A stretch of DNA of 34,337 nucleotides from Lachnospiraceae bacterium (GCA_017436865.1 JAFSCH010000043.1:1-34337), one strand, 5' to 3'. Positions 14,945-24,140 are shown, counted from the first letter of the stretch. The notes: generated from the letters alone by a model not told the origin. Translations and numbers: made by a program.

Positions 14945-17074
14945 TCAAACGGTATACAAGATATCTAACTGTTTACACATTTGTCTTACGGTATAACGAT
15001 ATACAAGATAAAAAATTCCGGTAAACAGGAAAAGGATAACAAGGCATACTCCTAGTCCTCCTACTTCATCAGAGGTCAGCTTGCCATCGTTGGCAAACAT
15101 AATCATGGTATAAAGGAGATACATAATACTCATTCCAATAGTACTCGGAATGACGAATACGTTACTTGCCTGATTACGAACCTCTTTTTTCAAGAAGCGT
15201 GGAGATGCGCCAAGTTTTCTAAGGTCATCAAAAACATAACGGTTATTCAGTGTGATCGTCATACAGCGTGTATAGCTGATGACAAGGGCAGCAAGAATAC
15301 AGATAATAGAGATAAACAGGAATATCATAAGAAATACAGCGTAGTTTCGTAAGAAATCGGTTTTGTCCAATATCATGTTTTTAGGCATATAGAGCCAGTA
15401 GTTTCTAAAATCTGCGGTATCCGGCTGCTCGAAAGAGATTTTTGTCATGGTATCAGTATCGCCCCAATAGGTTGAACCTTTATTTTCACAGTCCTGCTTA
15501 TAAATACGGTCATAGTAGCTTGGAATTGCATACTGTGGTTCATAGGATGTTACCAGCGTATCAAAGAAAGCATTGGCAAAGGCATAGCTGTCTTCTTCGG
15601 CTACATTAAAAAATATCATGTTTTCCATCCATTCCGTAGAGAGCCCTTCGGAAATGTGAGCATAATCGGTATCATCTAATACATAGTAGGAAGGTTCACC
15701 AAATAAAAAGTCATAGTGCGTAAAGCCGGCGAAGGTAACCGGTAAGGTATTTTGTGTAGTCATATTCGTGAAAAGGGCAGAGTCTTTTATAAGATAATAG
15801 AGAGCGGTTTCCTCTTCGTTTGCAATACCTATATATGTTCCGGATTTCACATCAAGCTCAATGCCTGTTAATGCATGGAAATTACTTTCGGAAAAGAATC
15901 GTCCTTCGCTATAAAGCTGTGTATATTCCTCATGGTAGGTAGTTTCAGAATCATCAATGGTTCGCATACCATCCATAGCAAGCAGGATATAAGGACTTTC
16001 GTGCCAATCAGTAATGGATAGCTGATATTCTGCTGCCATTTCATTTAACTTTGCCTGATCTGGAAGTCTGCTATATTGCGTCATAGGATAGTGATAACGG
16101 TAGTGATAGGGACGGTTATGAATCTCCGTAATTGCACCGACAGCCACCATAGGAAGATAGAAAATAGCAAAGGAAGCTCCAGCAATAAGTACCGTACTGA
16201 CTAAAAGATTGTTCACGGTTTGTTTTCCCTGAAATTTCATCATACTGCGTGCAATGATATTTTTATAAGGATTCTTTTTGTGGGAACGCCATCCATGTAC
16301 AACGGTATGTAATATCATCATATAGAGTCCCGGAAATACAGGAAGGTAAAAGATAGAAATCCATACAGGAGGAAATTGACCGTCCACCAATGCATAGTAA
16401 ACACTTGGGGCAAAATAACCGGCAATCGCGCCGATAAGCAGGAGTACAAAGCCAAGTGGTCCACACCATGTTCCAAGCTCCTTTATGGGTTCGTTTTTAT
16501 GTTCCTCCTGAACAACATCCATGATATTAGTTCGCTTTAGATAACGGTAGGCTGTCAGACAGGAAAAGCCGACAACGAGGAACCAGAATATAGCAGATAG
16601 AAATAAAAAACGAAAATCAAGTCGAAGATGCATTTCCGTACTGTCAACGATAAAAAGTCGAAAGCCATTCCAGATAAGCACGACAAGTGGAAATCCGCCA
16701 AGGATACCTAGAAAGGAAGAGATACCACTGAGGGTAATAACTTCCTTGTACAGTCCGGGCGCAAGCTTTTTTCTGGGAGCGCCCAGTGCCATTAGGATGC
16801 CAAGCTGTTTTGCCTTTTTACGGAAAAAAAGGCAGGAAGCATAGATTGTAAAAACAACGCAACCAAATAAAGCAAGAACAAAAATAGTAGCCATTTGCTT
16901 ACGGCTGTCACCGCCCTTGGGAAGCACTAAGAGTACAGTTGGTGAGAACATCATAGCAGAGTAGGCGGTAATTAATAATAACGAAACGAAATTGCAGAAA
17001 AGATAAAGAGCGGCCTGTTTTCGTTCTGATTTTTGTAATTTTGTAAGTAATGTAGAAAAATTTGTCATATTCAT
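14945..17074 (-). CDS. BceB-like FtsX-family ABC transporter permease
   Basis: The chosen start is ATG 17074 (709 residues). AAAGG lies 7 nt before it, whereas the upstream in-frame ATG 17089 overlaps the ATPase stop and lacks an SD. FtsX-type helices are seen at residues about 25-70, 80-95 and 115-180 (GILMALGAPRKKLAPGLYKE is the FtsX coupling region) and again at the C-terminus (LRKLGASPRFLKKEVRNQAS). A large extracellular region (about 320-570) lies between helices 7 and 8. This ten-helix layout with one big loop is that of BceB, which recognises peptide antibiotics bound to lipid II cycle intermediates. It pairs with the ATPase just upstream and is likely controlled by the divergent LytTR system. 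Confidence 0.85.
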   Translation of the reverse strand: MNMTNFSTLLTKLQKSERKQAALYLFCNFVSLLLITAYSAMMFSPTVLLVLPKGGDSRKQMATIFVLALFGCVVFTIYASCLFFRKKAKQLGILMALGAPRKKLAPGLYKEVITLSGISSFLGILGGFPLVVLIWNGFRLFIVDSTEMHLRLDFRFLFLSAIFWFLVVGFSCLTAYRYLKRTNIMDVVQEEHKNEPIKELGTWCGPLGFVLLLIGAIAGYFAPSVYYALVDGQFPPVWISIFYLPVFPGLYMMILHTVVHGWRSHKKNPYKNIIARSMMKFQGKQTVNNLLVSTVLIAGASFAIFYLPMVAVGAITEIHNRPYHYRYHYPMTQYSRLPDQAKLNEMAAEYQLSITDWHESPYILLAMDGMRTIDDSETTYHEEYTQLYSEGRFFSESNFHALTGIELDVKSGTYIGIANEEETALYYLIKDSALFTNMTTQNTLPVTFAGFTHYDFLFGEPSYYVLDDTDYAHISEGLSTEWMENMIFFNVAEEDSYAFANAFFDTLVTSYEPQYAIPSYYDRIYKQDCENKGSTYWGDTDTMTKISFEQPDTADFRNYWLYMPKNMILDKTDFLRNYAVFLMIFLFISIICILAALVISYTRCMTITLNNRYVFDDLRKLGASPRFLKKEVRNQASNVFVIPSTIGMSIMYLLYTMIMFANDGKLTSDEVGGLGVCLVILFLFTGIFYLVYRYTVRQMCKQLDILYTV

Positions 17075-17085
17075 AGTGATACCTT

Positions 17086-17829
17086 TCATGCTTCTAAGCT
17101 CATTTTTTTAATAGCAGCCAGTAGTCGGTCTTGAAATTGGCTACGGTCTTCCTGTTTCTCTAATGTGTCATAAACCTTTCCGTCCTTTAGTAAAATAACG
17201 CGGTCACAAAATGAGGCAGCATAGCTGTCATGAGTTACCATGAAAATAGTAGCATTCAAATGCTTTTTGGCATTTTCAAAGGCTTCGATAACAGCCAAAC
17301 TTGATTTACTGTCAAGGTTTCCGGTAGGTTCATCGGCAAGTATCATAAGGGGCTGATTAATCAGACTTCGGGCAACAGCAGTACGCTGACGTTCACCGCC
17401 GGATATTTCAGCAGGGTATTTATCTGCTATATGTGTAATACCAAAAAGAGAAAGCAGTTCATCAGCAAGCGTCTCTGCTTCTTTGCTAACGATTCCTTGG
17501 ATAATGCGTGGAACAAGAATGTTTTCTCTTACAGTAAGGCCATCTAACAGCATAAAGTCCTGAAAAACAAAGCCGAGCTTTTCATTGCGGACTTTTGCAA
17601 GTTCATGCTCCGTTAATCCCTTTAATTCCTGTCCGCCAAGGCGTATTGTGCCATTTTCAAAGGGGATATAGCAGGAGATGCAGTTTAATAGGGTGCTTTT
17701 TCCAGAACCGGATGGTCCCATAACGGCAACAAATTCCTGCTGCGCAACAGCTAGGTCAATCCCTTTTAAAACAGGGTAGGATTTGTTTCCGGTTTGATAG
17801 GATTTCTCAAGATTTTTGACATATAACAT
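17086..17829 (-). CDS. BceA/LolD-type ABC transporter ATP-binding protein
   Basis: The 247-residue ATPase has Walker A GPSGSGKST (38-46), the Q-loop region FVFQDFMLLDGLTVRENILV, the signature SGGERQR and Walker B ILADEPTGNLDS, the MacB/LolD/BceA pattern. It begins the minus-strand operon, and its stop overlaps the longest permease frame. It powers the BceB-like permease, forming a peptide antibiotic detoxification or sensing unit at the membrane. AAAGGA ten bases before ATG 17829 serves as SD. It is divergent from the two-component genes, with a 288-bp control region between. Confidence 0.92.
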   Translation of the reverse strand: MLYVKNLEKSYQTGNKSYPVLKGIDLAVAQQEFVAVMGPSGSGKSTLLNCISCYIPFENGTIRLGGQELKGLTEHELAKVRNEKLGFVFQDFMLLDGLTVRENILVPRIIQGIVSKEAETLADELLSLFGITHIADKYPAEISGGERQRTAVARSLINQPLMILADEPTGNLDSKSSLAVIEAFENAKKHLNATIFMVTHDSYAASFCDRVILLKDGKVYDTLEKQEDRSQFQDRLLAAIKKMSLEA

Positions 17830-17945
17830 GGTAGTTAGTTCCTTTCATAACGATTTCTACTTTTTCTAGTTACATATTCTGACGTTCGTGTCAGCTCTAT
17901 GCTGTAAATACCATATCAGATTGCGAAGAAGTCAGGGAAAGCTGT

Positions 17946-18027
17946 GTCATTTTTTGCAGGAGTGTTGTAACGTATGGAAAATTATTGCAAAAAATGTCAT
18001 ATTTTGCAGGTCTGATGTAAAGTTTGG
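17946..18027. promoter_or_regulatory. 32-bp imperfect direct repeat, probable LytTR operator pair
   Basis: The copies at 17946-17977 and 17996-18027 agree at 26 of 32 positions (GTCAT-TTTTGCAGG core, then TGTAA and TTGG/ATGG ends). They start exactly 50 bp apart, close to five helical turns, so the two sites face the same side of DNA. LytTR regulators bind imperfect direct repeats upstream of weak promoters. The pair sits upstream of the -10 box at 18062 and within the region divergent to the ABC operon. Confidence 0.65.
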
Positions 18028-18039
18028 TAAGGAAAAAAG

Positions 18040-18067
18040 TGTTCATATGTGTTTGGTGTGATATAAT
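18040..18067 (+). promoter_or_regulatory. Activator-type promoter of the LytTR operon
   Basis: TATAAT (18062-18067) is perfect, but the -35 (TGTTCA, 18040-18045, spacing 16) is poor, as expected for a promoter that needs an activator bound at the adjacent direct repeats. Confidence 0.5.
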
Positions 18068-18144
18068 TCATGAGGTGACAATTTGCTAAGTAGATAAGAG
18101 GAGCAGGTTGTTTGTGAATGAGGGAAAAAGAGGAGATGCCGTTT

Positions 18145-18855
18145 ATGCTACGAATAGGAATATGTGATGACCAGAATGAGGCAAGAGAATTTTTACGTTT
18201 TGAATTAGAGAAGCTGTTAATTGAGGGAGAAGAAGAGATTGTTTATGAGTTCTCAACCGGAGCAGGAGCAGTCCATTGGCTGCAAAATCATCCGGGTGAG
18301 ATAGACCTTTTATTCCTGGATGTGGAAATGCAAGGGATGAATGGAATGCAGGCAGCAGAGCGGATAAGAGGCTTTGATGGGGAAATGCTGATTGTATTTG
18401 TGACAGGGTATTCGGATTATGTGTTTGACGGATATCGGGTGAATGCGATGGACTATATGTTGAAGCCGGTACAGAGAGAAAGGTTACAGGAGCTGTTAGG
18501 ACGTATCAGAAAGCGGATTGCAGCAAAGACAGATAAGGAATATATTTTCAAGAATACGGAGGGAACGTATCGTTTCCCGTTGCAGGAGATTTCTTATTTT
18601 TACAGTGATAAGAGAAAAGTGAGTCTGGTATGTCATGATAAGGAATATTCCTTTTACGGAAAGCTGGATGAGGTGGCAGAAAAGCTGGCAGGTTGCTTTG
18701 TGAGAATTCATCAGCGCTATCTGGTAAATCCTGAAAAGGTGGATTATATCGGAACAGATTGCGTTATAATGGCAGAGCAAAAGCTACCTGTCAGTCGAGC
18801 CATGAAGGAAAACGCAATGGCAAGTCTTGCAAAGTCGATGCTAGGAGGAATATAA
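18145..18855 (+). CDS. LytTR-family response regulator
   Basis: ATG 18145 (236 residues) is chosen. GAGGAG ends 9 bp before it, and MLRIGICDD is the normal family start; ATG 18118 is an in-frame alternative with a distant SD. The receiver domain has D8/D9 and phospho-acceptor D59 (LFLDVEMQGMNG), then VTGYSDYVFDGYRVNAMDYM and K in KPV. A LytTR DNA-binding domain fills the second half (YIFKNTEGTYRFPLQEISYF, RIHQRYLVNPEKVDYI, LPVSRAMKE). The gene is followed by its kinase gene after a 2-bp gap. It probably activates its own operon and the divergent ABC genes through the 17946-18027 repeats. Confidence 0.92.
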   Translation: MLRIGICDDQNEAREFLRFELEKLLIEGEEEIVYEFSTGAGAVHWLQNHPGEIDLLFLDVEMQGMNGMQAAERIRGFDGEMLIVFVTGYSDYVFDGYRVNAMDYMLKPVQRERLQELLGRIRKRIAAKTDKEYIFKNTEGTYRFPLQEISYFYSDKRKVSLVCHDKEYSFYGKLDEVAEKLAGCFVRIHQRYLVNPEKVDYIGTDCVIMAEQKLPVSRAMKENAMASLAKSMLGGI

Positions 18856-18857
18856 GA

Positions 18858-20144
18858 ATGGAAGCAACGATATGGGAAGCTGTGTTAGGGTATTTTTTTA
18901 TGACCGTATTGTCAGTACCGATTTACTGGTCGATAAGAAGCCTGTTACAGATAAAGAAAAAGTGGTGGTGTAAACCAGTCTTACTATTTATAAGCTGGCT
19001 GATATTAGGAATGATTATTTTCATCGGTGATTGGGGAAATCTTCCAGTAACCTTATTAATCTTCATGCTTGGAATATGGAATTGCTGCGAGGGTTCGAGA
19101 TGGAAAAGACTTGTAATAGGGTTCATGCTTGCGAGTACGGTATTTGCCTTTAATGGATTTTGGGATAACGGGCTGGAAGTGTTTCTATTTATGTACATGA
19201 AGATACCTCATAATATGGTGACTAGATGGACAGGCTTATTATATAGAGGAGGCTATGCTCTGCTCTTGTATTTGTTTATTTGTTCACGAAAGCCAAGGGC
19301 AGATTTTGAACTGACCATACCATTGTGGAAGCTCTTGTTTGTGTTGAATCTGCCATCTTTAGGCATTGTGTTGTCTTTAGTATTGCTTAGAGATCCATTT
19401 GGACAGAACCTTCCTACCATTCTTGCTGATTCAGCTCTTTTTCTAATCGCAGCATTGGCTATTATTGGATTAATTTGGGCAATGCTCGTATTGGAACGTC
19501 ATCAGGCATTAGAGCAGGAAAATGCTTTAGCAAGAATGAACCGACAGTATTTTGAAAGTATGGAACAGCAGAACTTTGCAATACGAAGAATGAAACATGA
19601 TTTGACCAATCATTTACAGACGCTTTTGGTATTGTCGGAGGAAAAGCGAACTGGTTACATAGAGGAAATGCTCGGAAATACGACGCTTACGCAGACACTT
19701 CACTATTCAGGGGATACCACGGTAAATGTTGTGTTATCGGCAAAGGAAGGTATCATGCGGCAAAAAGGGATTCATTTTGTGCCACACATAGATATTACAG
19801 AGGAATTGCCTTTTGCTAAAGCAGATATCTGTGCGCTTTTTGCCAATACTCTTGATAATGCAATCGAGGCATGTGAGAAGCTTTCTGTGGAAGAGAGAAG
19901 AATAGAGATGGAGGCAAGGCTTGGAAAGGGGCTATTTGTGGTCAGTGTGCGGAATTCTTGTTTGGGAGCTGGTTCGCAACTTTTAGAAGGAAAAATGCCG
20001 AAAACGACGAAAGAGGATGAGAAGAATCATGGATTGGGATTAAAAAGTATTCAGGAGATTACGAAAAGATATGGGGGAAATATGGAGTTAAAGATGGAAG
20101 AGAAGGAATTTGAGTTGTTTTTATTTTTGCCAGTGAATTCTTAG
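18858..20144 (+). CDS. GHKL-type sensor histidine kinase
   Basis: ATG 18858 (428 residues) has AGGAGG at the correct distance; longer upstream frames overlap the regulator gene and are not needed. Six hydrophobic segments in residues 5-215 form an AgrC-like membrane sensor without a large external domain. A coiled linker (LERHQALEQENALARMNRQY) leads to the phospho-acceptor H247 (RRMKHDLTNHLQT). The ATPase domain has the N-box NTLDNAIEAC (N330-) and G-box HGLGLKSI. Such kinases work with LytTR regulators such as AgrA, usually sensing peptides. Here the neighbouring BceAB-like transporter may be the sensor partner, as in Bce modules; that is inference. Confidence 0.92.
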   Translation: MEATIWEAVLGYFFMTVLSVPIYWSIRSLLQIKKKWWCKPVLLFISWLILGMIIFIGDWGNLPVTLLIFMLGIWNCCEGSRWKRLVIGFMLASTVFAFNGFWDNGLEVFLFMYMKIPHNMVTRWTGLLYRGGYALLLYLFICSRKPRADFELTIPLWKLLFVLNLPSLGIVLSLVLLRDPFGQNLPTILADSALFLIAALAIIGLIWAMLVLERHQALEQENALARMNRQYFESMEQQNFAIRRMKHDLTNHLQTLLVLSEEKRTGYIEEMLGNTTLTQTLHYSGDTTVNVVLSAKEGIMRQKGIHFVPHIDITEELPFAKADICALFANTLDNAIEACEKLSVEERRIEMEARLGKGLFVVSVRNSCLGAGSQLLEGKMPKTTKEDEKNHGLGLKSIQEITKRYGGNMELKMEEKEFELFLFLPVNS

Positions 20145-20160
20145 ATATAAGGGAATACGA

Positions 20161-20188
20161 AAAAAGGTCGCAAAGCTGCGACCTTTTT
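20161..20188. terminator. Bidirectional terminator between kinase and PII-like genes
   Basis: AAAAAGGTCGCA (20161-20172) and TGCGACCTTTTT (20177-20188) form a perfect 12-bp stem with a 4-base loop. A- and T-rich flanks serve both converging units. Confidence 0.92.
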
Positions 20189-20204
20189 GTAAAAAACAAA
20201 TTAT

Positions 20205-20882
20205 TTAATCCTCAATTAATCGTAAACCGGCAGTATCGGTTACCGGAAGAGAAAAGACAATAGACTTAGCCTTGCTGTCTAATCCGGCATCCTTCATAAT
20301 CGCTTTCATGATAGCATTTTTCTGTTCGGTCTTAGTAACAATGAAGACCATTTCCTTTTCAGCTGCGAGTGAAACACCCATGAATTTTTCAGCAGCCTCC
20401 ATGCCGGTTCCCTTAGCATGGACAACGGTTCCACCATAAGCTCCGGCAGATCTTGCTGCATCCATAATCATATTTGTATATCCTTGTTCTGCAATAACGA
20501 TAATCAGGTCATGAACGGTATTTTTCAAGGTTGATTCCTCCTCTTTTTGATAATCTTCACTTTCTAATAAGAATTGTAATGTCTTTTTTCCACCAATACT
20601 GCTTAGCGGAATGGTAAAGGCGATTCCTTCACCCGGAGCATCAATTTTTAATTTTTTCTGTAATTGCGTTTTGATTGTTTCCCATGAGGAGCCCTGTAAA
20701 ACGGAGAATGCAACCGCTTTTTCCTTGGAATCCAGACCGAAATAATCTAAGATTTCACTGGAAACAGTACCATAACCCAAGGTTAGGTACATGACATGCA
20801 GGTCATTTTCATGGTACAAGTCCAGATATTTATTAACAGCTTTTCTATCAACAATGGTTGTCATTAAGTATAAATTTCCCAT
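20205..20882 (-). CDS. Tandem PII-like signalling protein
   Basis: The 225-residue protein contains two ferredoxin-like repeats of about 105 residues. Repeat 1 spans 1-110 (NLYLMTTIVDRKAVNKYLDL) and repeat 2 spans about 120-225 (DLIIVIAEQGYTNMIMDAAR then AGAYGGTVVHAKGTG, the PII strand-turn-strand). PII proteins bind nucleotides or other small ligands and plug partner transporters. Fusion of two copies would give a pseudo-dimer. It is 27 bp downstream of the DUF1538 membrane gene, just as glnK follows amtB, so control of that transporter is likely. The canonical GlnB uridylylation site is not seen. The ligand is unknown. Confidence 0.8.
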   Translation of the reverse strand: MGNLYLMTTIVDRKAVNKYLDLYHENDLHVMYLTLGYGTVSSEILDYFGLDSKEKAVAFSVLQGSSWETIKTQLQKKLKIDAPGEGIAFTIPLSSIGGKKTLQFLLESEDYQKEEESTLKNTVHDLIIVIAEQGYTNMIMDAARSAGAYGGTVVHAKGTGMEAAEKFMGVSLAAEKEMVFIVTKTEQKNAIMKAIMKDAGLDSKAKSIVFSLPVTDTAGLRLIED

Positions 20883-20909
20883 AGATAAACGTGCCTTTCT
20901 ATATTAGTA

Positions 20910-22460
20910 TTAAAGTTCGATGATTTCCATATCATCATAAGCATCCAAGGAGAGCACAGGTGTTTGCATTGCCATTTCTCTGTGGAGCTTGTTTTCTTTT
21001 AACTTAAAGACTACTCCCATAATCTGAATGGTAATCAGTGGAGTCATCGCAACCATAGCAACAATACCAAATGCGTCAGTAATAATATTGCCGCCTAAGG
21101 CTTCACAGGCGCCCATTGCAAACGGAAGCAGAAAAGTAGCAGTCATAGGACCAGAGGCTACACCACCAGAGTCGAATGCAATAGCAGTGAAAATCTTAGG
21201 AACAAAAAATGTTAATACTAAGGCAATAAAATATCCGGGTACAAGGAACCACAGGATAGATATTCCGGTTAACACTCGAATCATGGCAAGGCCAACAGAA
21301 GTAGCAACACCAATGGATAGGCTAAGTCCCATGGCTTTTGCAGAAATAGCACCAGAGGTCAATTCTTCAACTTGTTTGGTAAGAACGAAAACAGCAGGCT
21401 CAGCCAGTACGATAAAGTAACCGATAATCATACCTATCGGAACGATAATCCATGCATAGGGAAGTCCGGCCATCGTCTGTCCAAGATAGTTTCCAGCTGG
21501 CATGAATCCAACATTTACGCCTGTTAAGAAGAGAACAAGACCAATGTAAGTATAAATTAAACCAATGATGATTTTTGTTAAGGTTCTCTTATTTGCATCT
21601 CTGGAAATTAATTGGAAGATTCCATAAAAGATAACAATAGGAAGTAATGAAATTGCGATTTCTTCTATGTAGGTTGGAAAACCTTGTGCAAACAGACTCC
21701 ATAATGCAACCGTATCATGGATAACAGGAATGGCCTCAGAAACCTGCTCGGCAGATTCCGGATTGAAAATCATGCCAAGAATCAGTACTGCAAGAATAGG
21801 TCCAATGGAGCATAAGGCAATCAGACCAAAGCTGTCTTCCTCTGCATAACGGTCACTTCGGATGGCAGAAATACCAATACCAAAGGACATGATGAAAGGA
21901 ACGGTCATAGGACCTGTTGTTACACCACCGGAATCGAACGCAACAGCCAAAAAGTCTGCCGGAACGAAAAGGGTAAGTGCAAATACAATTCCGTAAAATA
22001 TGATTAGTAGATAGCCAAGTGGAATACCAAACAGCATACGCAATAAGGCAATGACCAGAAAACAGCCGACACCAAGGGCAACCGCAAGAATTAAAGTCAG
22101 GTTAGGTACAGACGGAACTTGCTCAGCTAAGACTTGTAGGTCGGGCTCTGATATAGTAATGACGAAGCCCATGATGAAACTGATTAAGATGATAATGAAT
22201 AGATTTTTTGATTTCGTCATAATGGAACCAACACGTTCCCCAATGGGGGTCATAGACATCTCAACCCCCACGTTGAAGAAGAGCATTCCAACGATTAACA
22301 GAACAGCCCCGACCAGAAAGGTCATCAGAATACTTGGTGGTATTGGTGCAATAGTGAAGCACAGCAGCAATACGATAGCCAAGATAGGAAAGACTGCTTT
22401 TAAGGTTTCGGTAAGTTTTTCTTTAAACTTGGATTGTAAAAATAGCAAAATATCAAGCAC
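20910..22460 (-). CDS. Double DUF1538 integral membrane transporter (UmpAB-like)
   Basis: This 516-residue protein consists of two homologous membrane halves, each with the unusual re-entrant motif AFDSGG: VAFDSGGVTTGPMTVPF in the first half and IAFDSGGVASGPMTATF in the second. The early GVEMSMTPIGERVG is the DUF1538 hallmark. As I recall, a two-gene DUF1538 system (UmpA and UmpB) from a halophile has been reported as a Na+(K+)/H+ antiporter; here both halves are one polypeptide. About 12 hydrophobic segments are visible. The frame starts at GTG 22460, with AAAGG directly upstream; TTG 22448 has better SD spacing. It is cotranscribed with the tandem PII-like gene. Cation transport gated by a nucleotide-sensing partner is inferred. 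Confidence 0.82.
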   Translation of the reverse strand: MLDILLFLQSKFKEKLTETLKAVFPILAIVLLLCFTIAPIPPSILMTFLVGAVLLIVGMLFFNVGVEMSMTPIGERVGSIMTKSKNLFIIILISFIMGFVITISEPDLQVLAEQVPSVPNLTLILAVALGVGCFLVIALLRMLFGIPLGYLLIIFYGIVFALTLFVPADFLAVAFDSGGVTTGPMTVPFIMSFGIGISAIRSDRYAEEDSFGLIALCSIGPILAVLILGMIFNPESAEQVSEAIPVIHDTVALWSLFAQGFPTYIEEIAISLLPIVIFYGIFQLISRDANKRTLTKIIIGLIYTYIGLVLFLTGVNVGFMPAGNYLGQTMAGLPYAWIIVPIGMIIGYFIVLAEPAVFVLTKQVEELTSGAISAKAMGLSLSIGVATSVGLAMIRVLTGISILWFLVPGYFIALVLTFFVPKIFTAIAFDSGGVASGPMTATFLLPFAMGACEALGGNIITDAFGIVAMVAMTPLITIQIMGVVFKLKENKLHREMAMQTPVLSLDAYDDMEIIEL

Positions 22461-22698
22461 CTTTCTATGAAATCAAAATTATAATAAGTATACCATAAAG
22501 AGCGGTTAAGATTTAGTTAAAATCTTATAAATTTGTGATTGTATGAAGTGAAAAAACATATTTTGGGGCGTAGTAATAGAGCGAATTGCAACATTTATAG
22601 GAAAAGGAATTGAAATCTAAGAATATTGCGGTATCATAATATTGGTAAATGAGTATAGGAAATGATAAAAGAAGATTTAAAAGAAGGAAGATTGCAAA
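22461..22698. other. Divergent intergenic region between DUF1538 and MATE genes
   Basis: The 238 bp is AT-rich. TATAAT on the minus strand (complement of 22478-22483) could serve the DUF1538 operon, but no good -35 was found. AAGGAAG before 22699 is the MATE SD. No repeat or small gene was recognised. Confidence 0.4.
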
Positions 22699-24063
22699 AT
22701 GACAAACGATTTTTCAAAAGGAAGTGTCTGGAAGAATATTGTAGCACAGGCAATTCCGCTGATTTTAGCACAGCTGGTGCAGCTATTATATAATGTGGTA
22801 GACCGAATTTATATTGGGCATTTACCGGGCGCAAACAGTATGGCATTGACAGGAATCGGGCTTGCGTTTCCGCTGACAACATTGATTGCAGCATTTACGA
22901 ATTTGTTTGGAACAGGTGGCGCACCGCTGTTTGCTATCGCAAGAGGGGCAAAGGAAGAGGAACGGGCAGAAGAGATTTTAGGGAATACTTTTTCTTTGTT
23001 GCTAGGTTGCTCGCTTATTATGTTTGCACTTTGTTATCTATTCAGAAGGCCGATTTTATACTTGTTCGGAGCAAGTGACGCATCCTATGTATATGCGGAT
23101 GAATATTTGAAAATATATTTGTTCGGGACACCGTTTGTGATGCTTTCAACAGGCTTGAACGGATTTATTAATGCACAGGGATTTCCGAAGGTCGGTATGA
23201 TGACTACCGTAATCGGTGCTGTTTTAAATCTCATATTAGACCCATTATTTATCTTTGTATTTGATATGGGTGTTAGCGGAGCAGCTTTGGCAACGGTAAT
23301 TAGTCAGATAGTGTCTGCAATATGGGTTTTAAAGTTTTTAACAGGAAAGAAAGTGTTGTTACATATTCGGAAAAAGTATATGCGCGTGAATCTGTCTCTG
23401 ACAAAAGAGATAACGAGTCTTGGTATGGCAGGCTTTATGATGCAAGGAACGAACTGTGCCGTTCAGGTAGTATGTAATGCTACTTTGAAAATATTCGGTG
23501 GAGATTTGTACGTCGGTATTATGACGGTAGTAAATTCTGTGCGTGACATTCTGTCCTTACCGATTATGGGACTTACCAGTGGTTCGCAGCCGGTGATTGG
23601 CTTTAATTATGGGGCAAAAGATTATGCAAGAGTGAAGCAGGGAATCCGTTTTACAACGATATTAGGAATTACTTATACCGTGCTTGCATGGCTTTTTATT
23701 ATCAAGGAACCGGCATTTTTATTATCTATTTTTACGGAAGATGCGCAAATGCTGGAATTTGGTGTTTCGGCATTGCATTTGTATTTCTTTGGATTCTTTT
23801 TTATGTCGTTTCAGTTTTCGGGACAGTCTACCTTTACCGCATTAGGGTATTCAAAACAGGCAATTTTCTTTTCCTTGTTCCGAAAAGTGATTATTGTGGT
23901 GCCACTGACCTTGTTATTGCCAAGACTTGGTTTTGGAGTAGATGGAGTATTCCTTGCAGAGCCAATTTCTAATGCGATAGGAGGGCTGGCATGCTTTATT
24001 ACGATGTGGTTTATGGTGTATCGTAAACTGGGAAATGAGAAAAATAAAGTCCAATCGGAATAA
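22699..24063 (+). CDS. MATE-family multidrug efflux transporter (MepA-like)
   Basis: The 454-residue protein has twelve hydrophobic segments in two related halves. The start KGSVWKNIVAQAIPLILAQL is followed by VDRIYIGHLPGANSMALTGI, a hallmark of the MepA/DinF-type MATE proteins, and the central QPVIGFNYGAKDYARVKQGI is the conserved loop before helix 9. MATE pumps expel cationic drugs or metabolites using sodium or proton gradients. The gene is monocistronic between the DUF1538 divergent region and its own terminator. It precedes the AraC-ABC operon but is not in it. SD AAGGAAG lies at proper distance. The substrate is not predictable. Confidence 0.92.
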   Translation: MTNDFSKGSVWKNIVAQAIPLILAQLVQLLYNVVDRIYIGHLPGANSMALTGIGLAFPLTTLIAAFTNLFGTGGAPLFAIARGAKEEERAEEILGNTFSLLLGCSLIMFALCYLFRRPILYLFGASDASYVYADEYLKIYLFGTPFVMLSTGLNGFINAQGFPKVGMMTTVIGAVLNLILDPLFIFVFDMGVSGAALATVISQIVSAIWVLKFLTGKKVLLHIRKKYMRVNLSLTKEITSLGMAGFMMQGTNCAVQVVCNATLKIFGGDLYVGIMTVVNSVRDILSLPIMGLTSGSQPVIGFNYGAKDYARVKQGIRFTTILGITYTVLAWLFIIKEPAFLLSIFTEDAQMLEFGVSALHLYFFGFFFMSFQFSGQSTFTALGYSKQAIFFSLFRKVIIVVPLTLLLPRLGFGVDGVFLAEPISNAIGGLACFITMWFMVYRKLGNEKNKVQSE

Positions 24064-24108
24064 TAATGTCTTTTTGGAGTAGAAAATAAAGGAAAATTAT
24101 GGTAACTT

Positions 24109-24140
24109 AAATATTGCGTCAGGGAGGCGCAATATTTTTT
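24109..24140 (+). terminator. Terminator of the MATE gene
   Basis: AAATATTGCG (24109-24118) and CGCAATATTT (24128-24137) form a perfect 10-bp stem with a 9-base loop, followed by T residues. Confidence 0.88.

Noticed and set aside
21028-21420. 130-codon plus-strand frame inside the DUF1538 gene
   Set aside because: It is antisense to a well-conserved membrane protein and has no start signal; a shadow.
22051-22470. 139-codon plus-strand frame inside the DUF1538 gene
   Set aside because: Same reason: complementary to conserved helices and the AFDSGG region, no SD.
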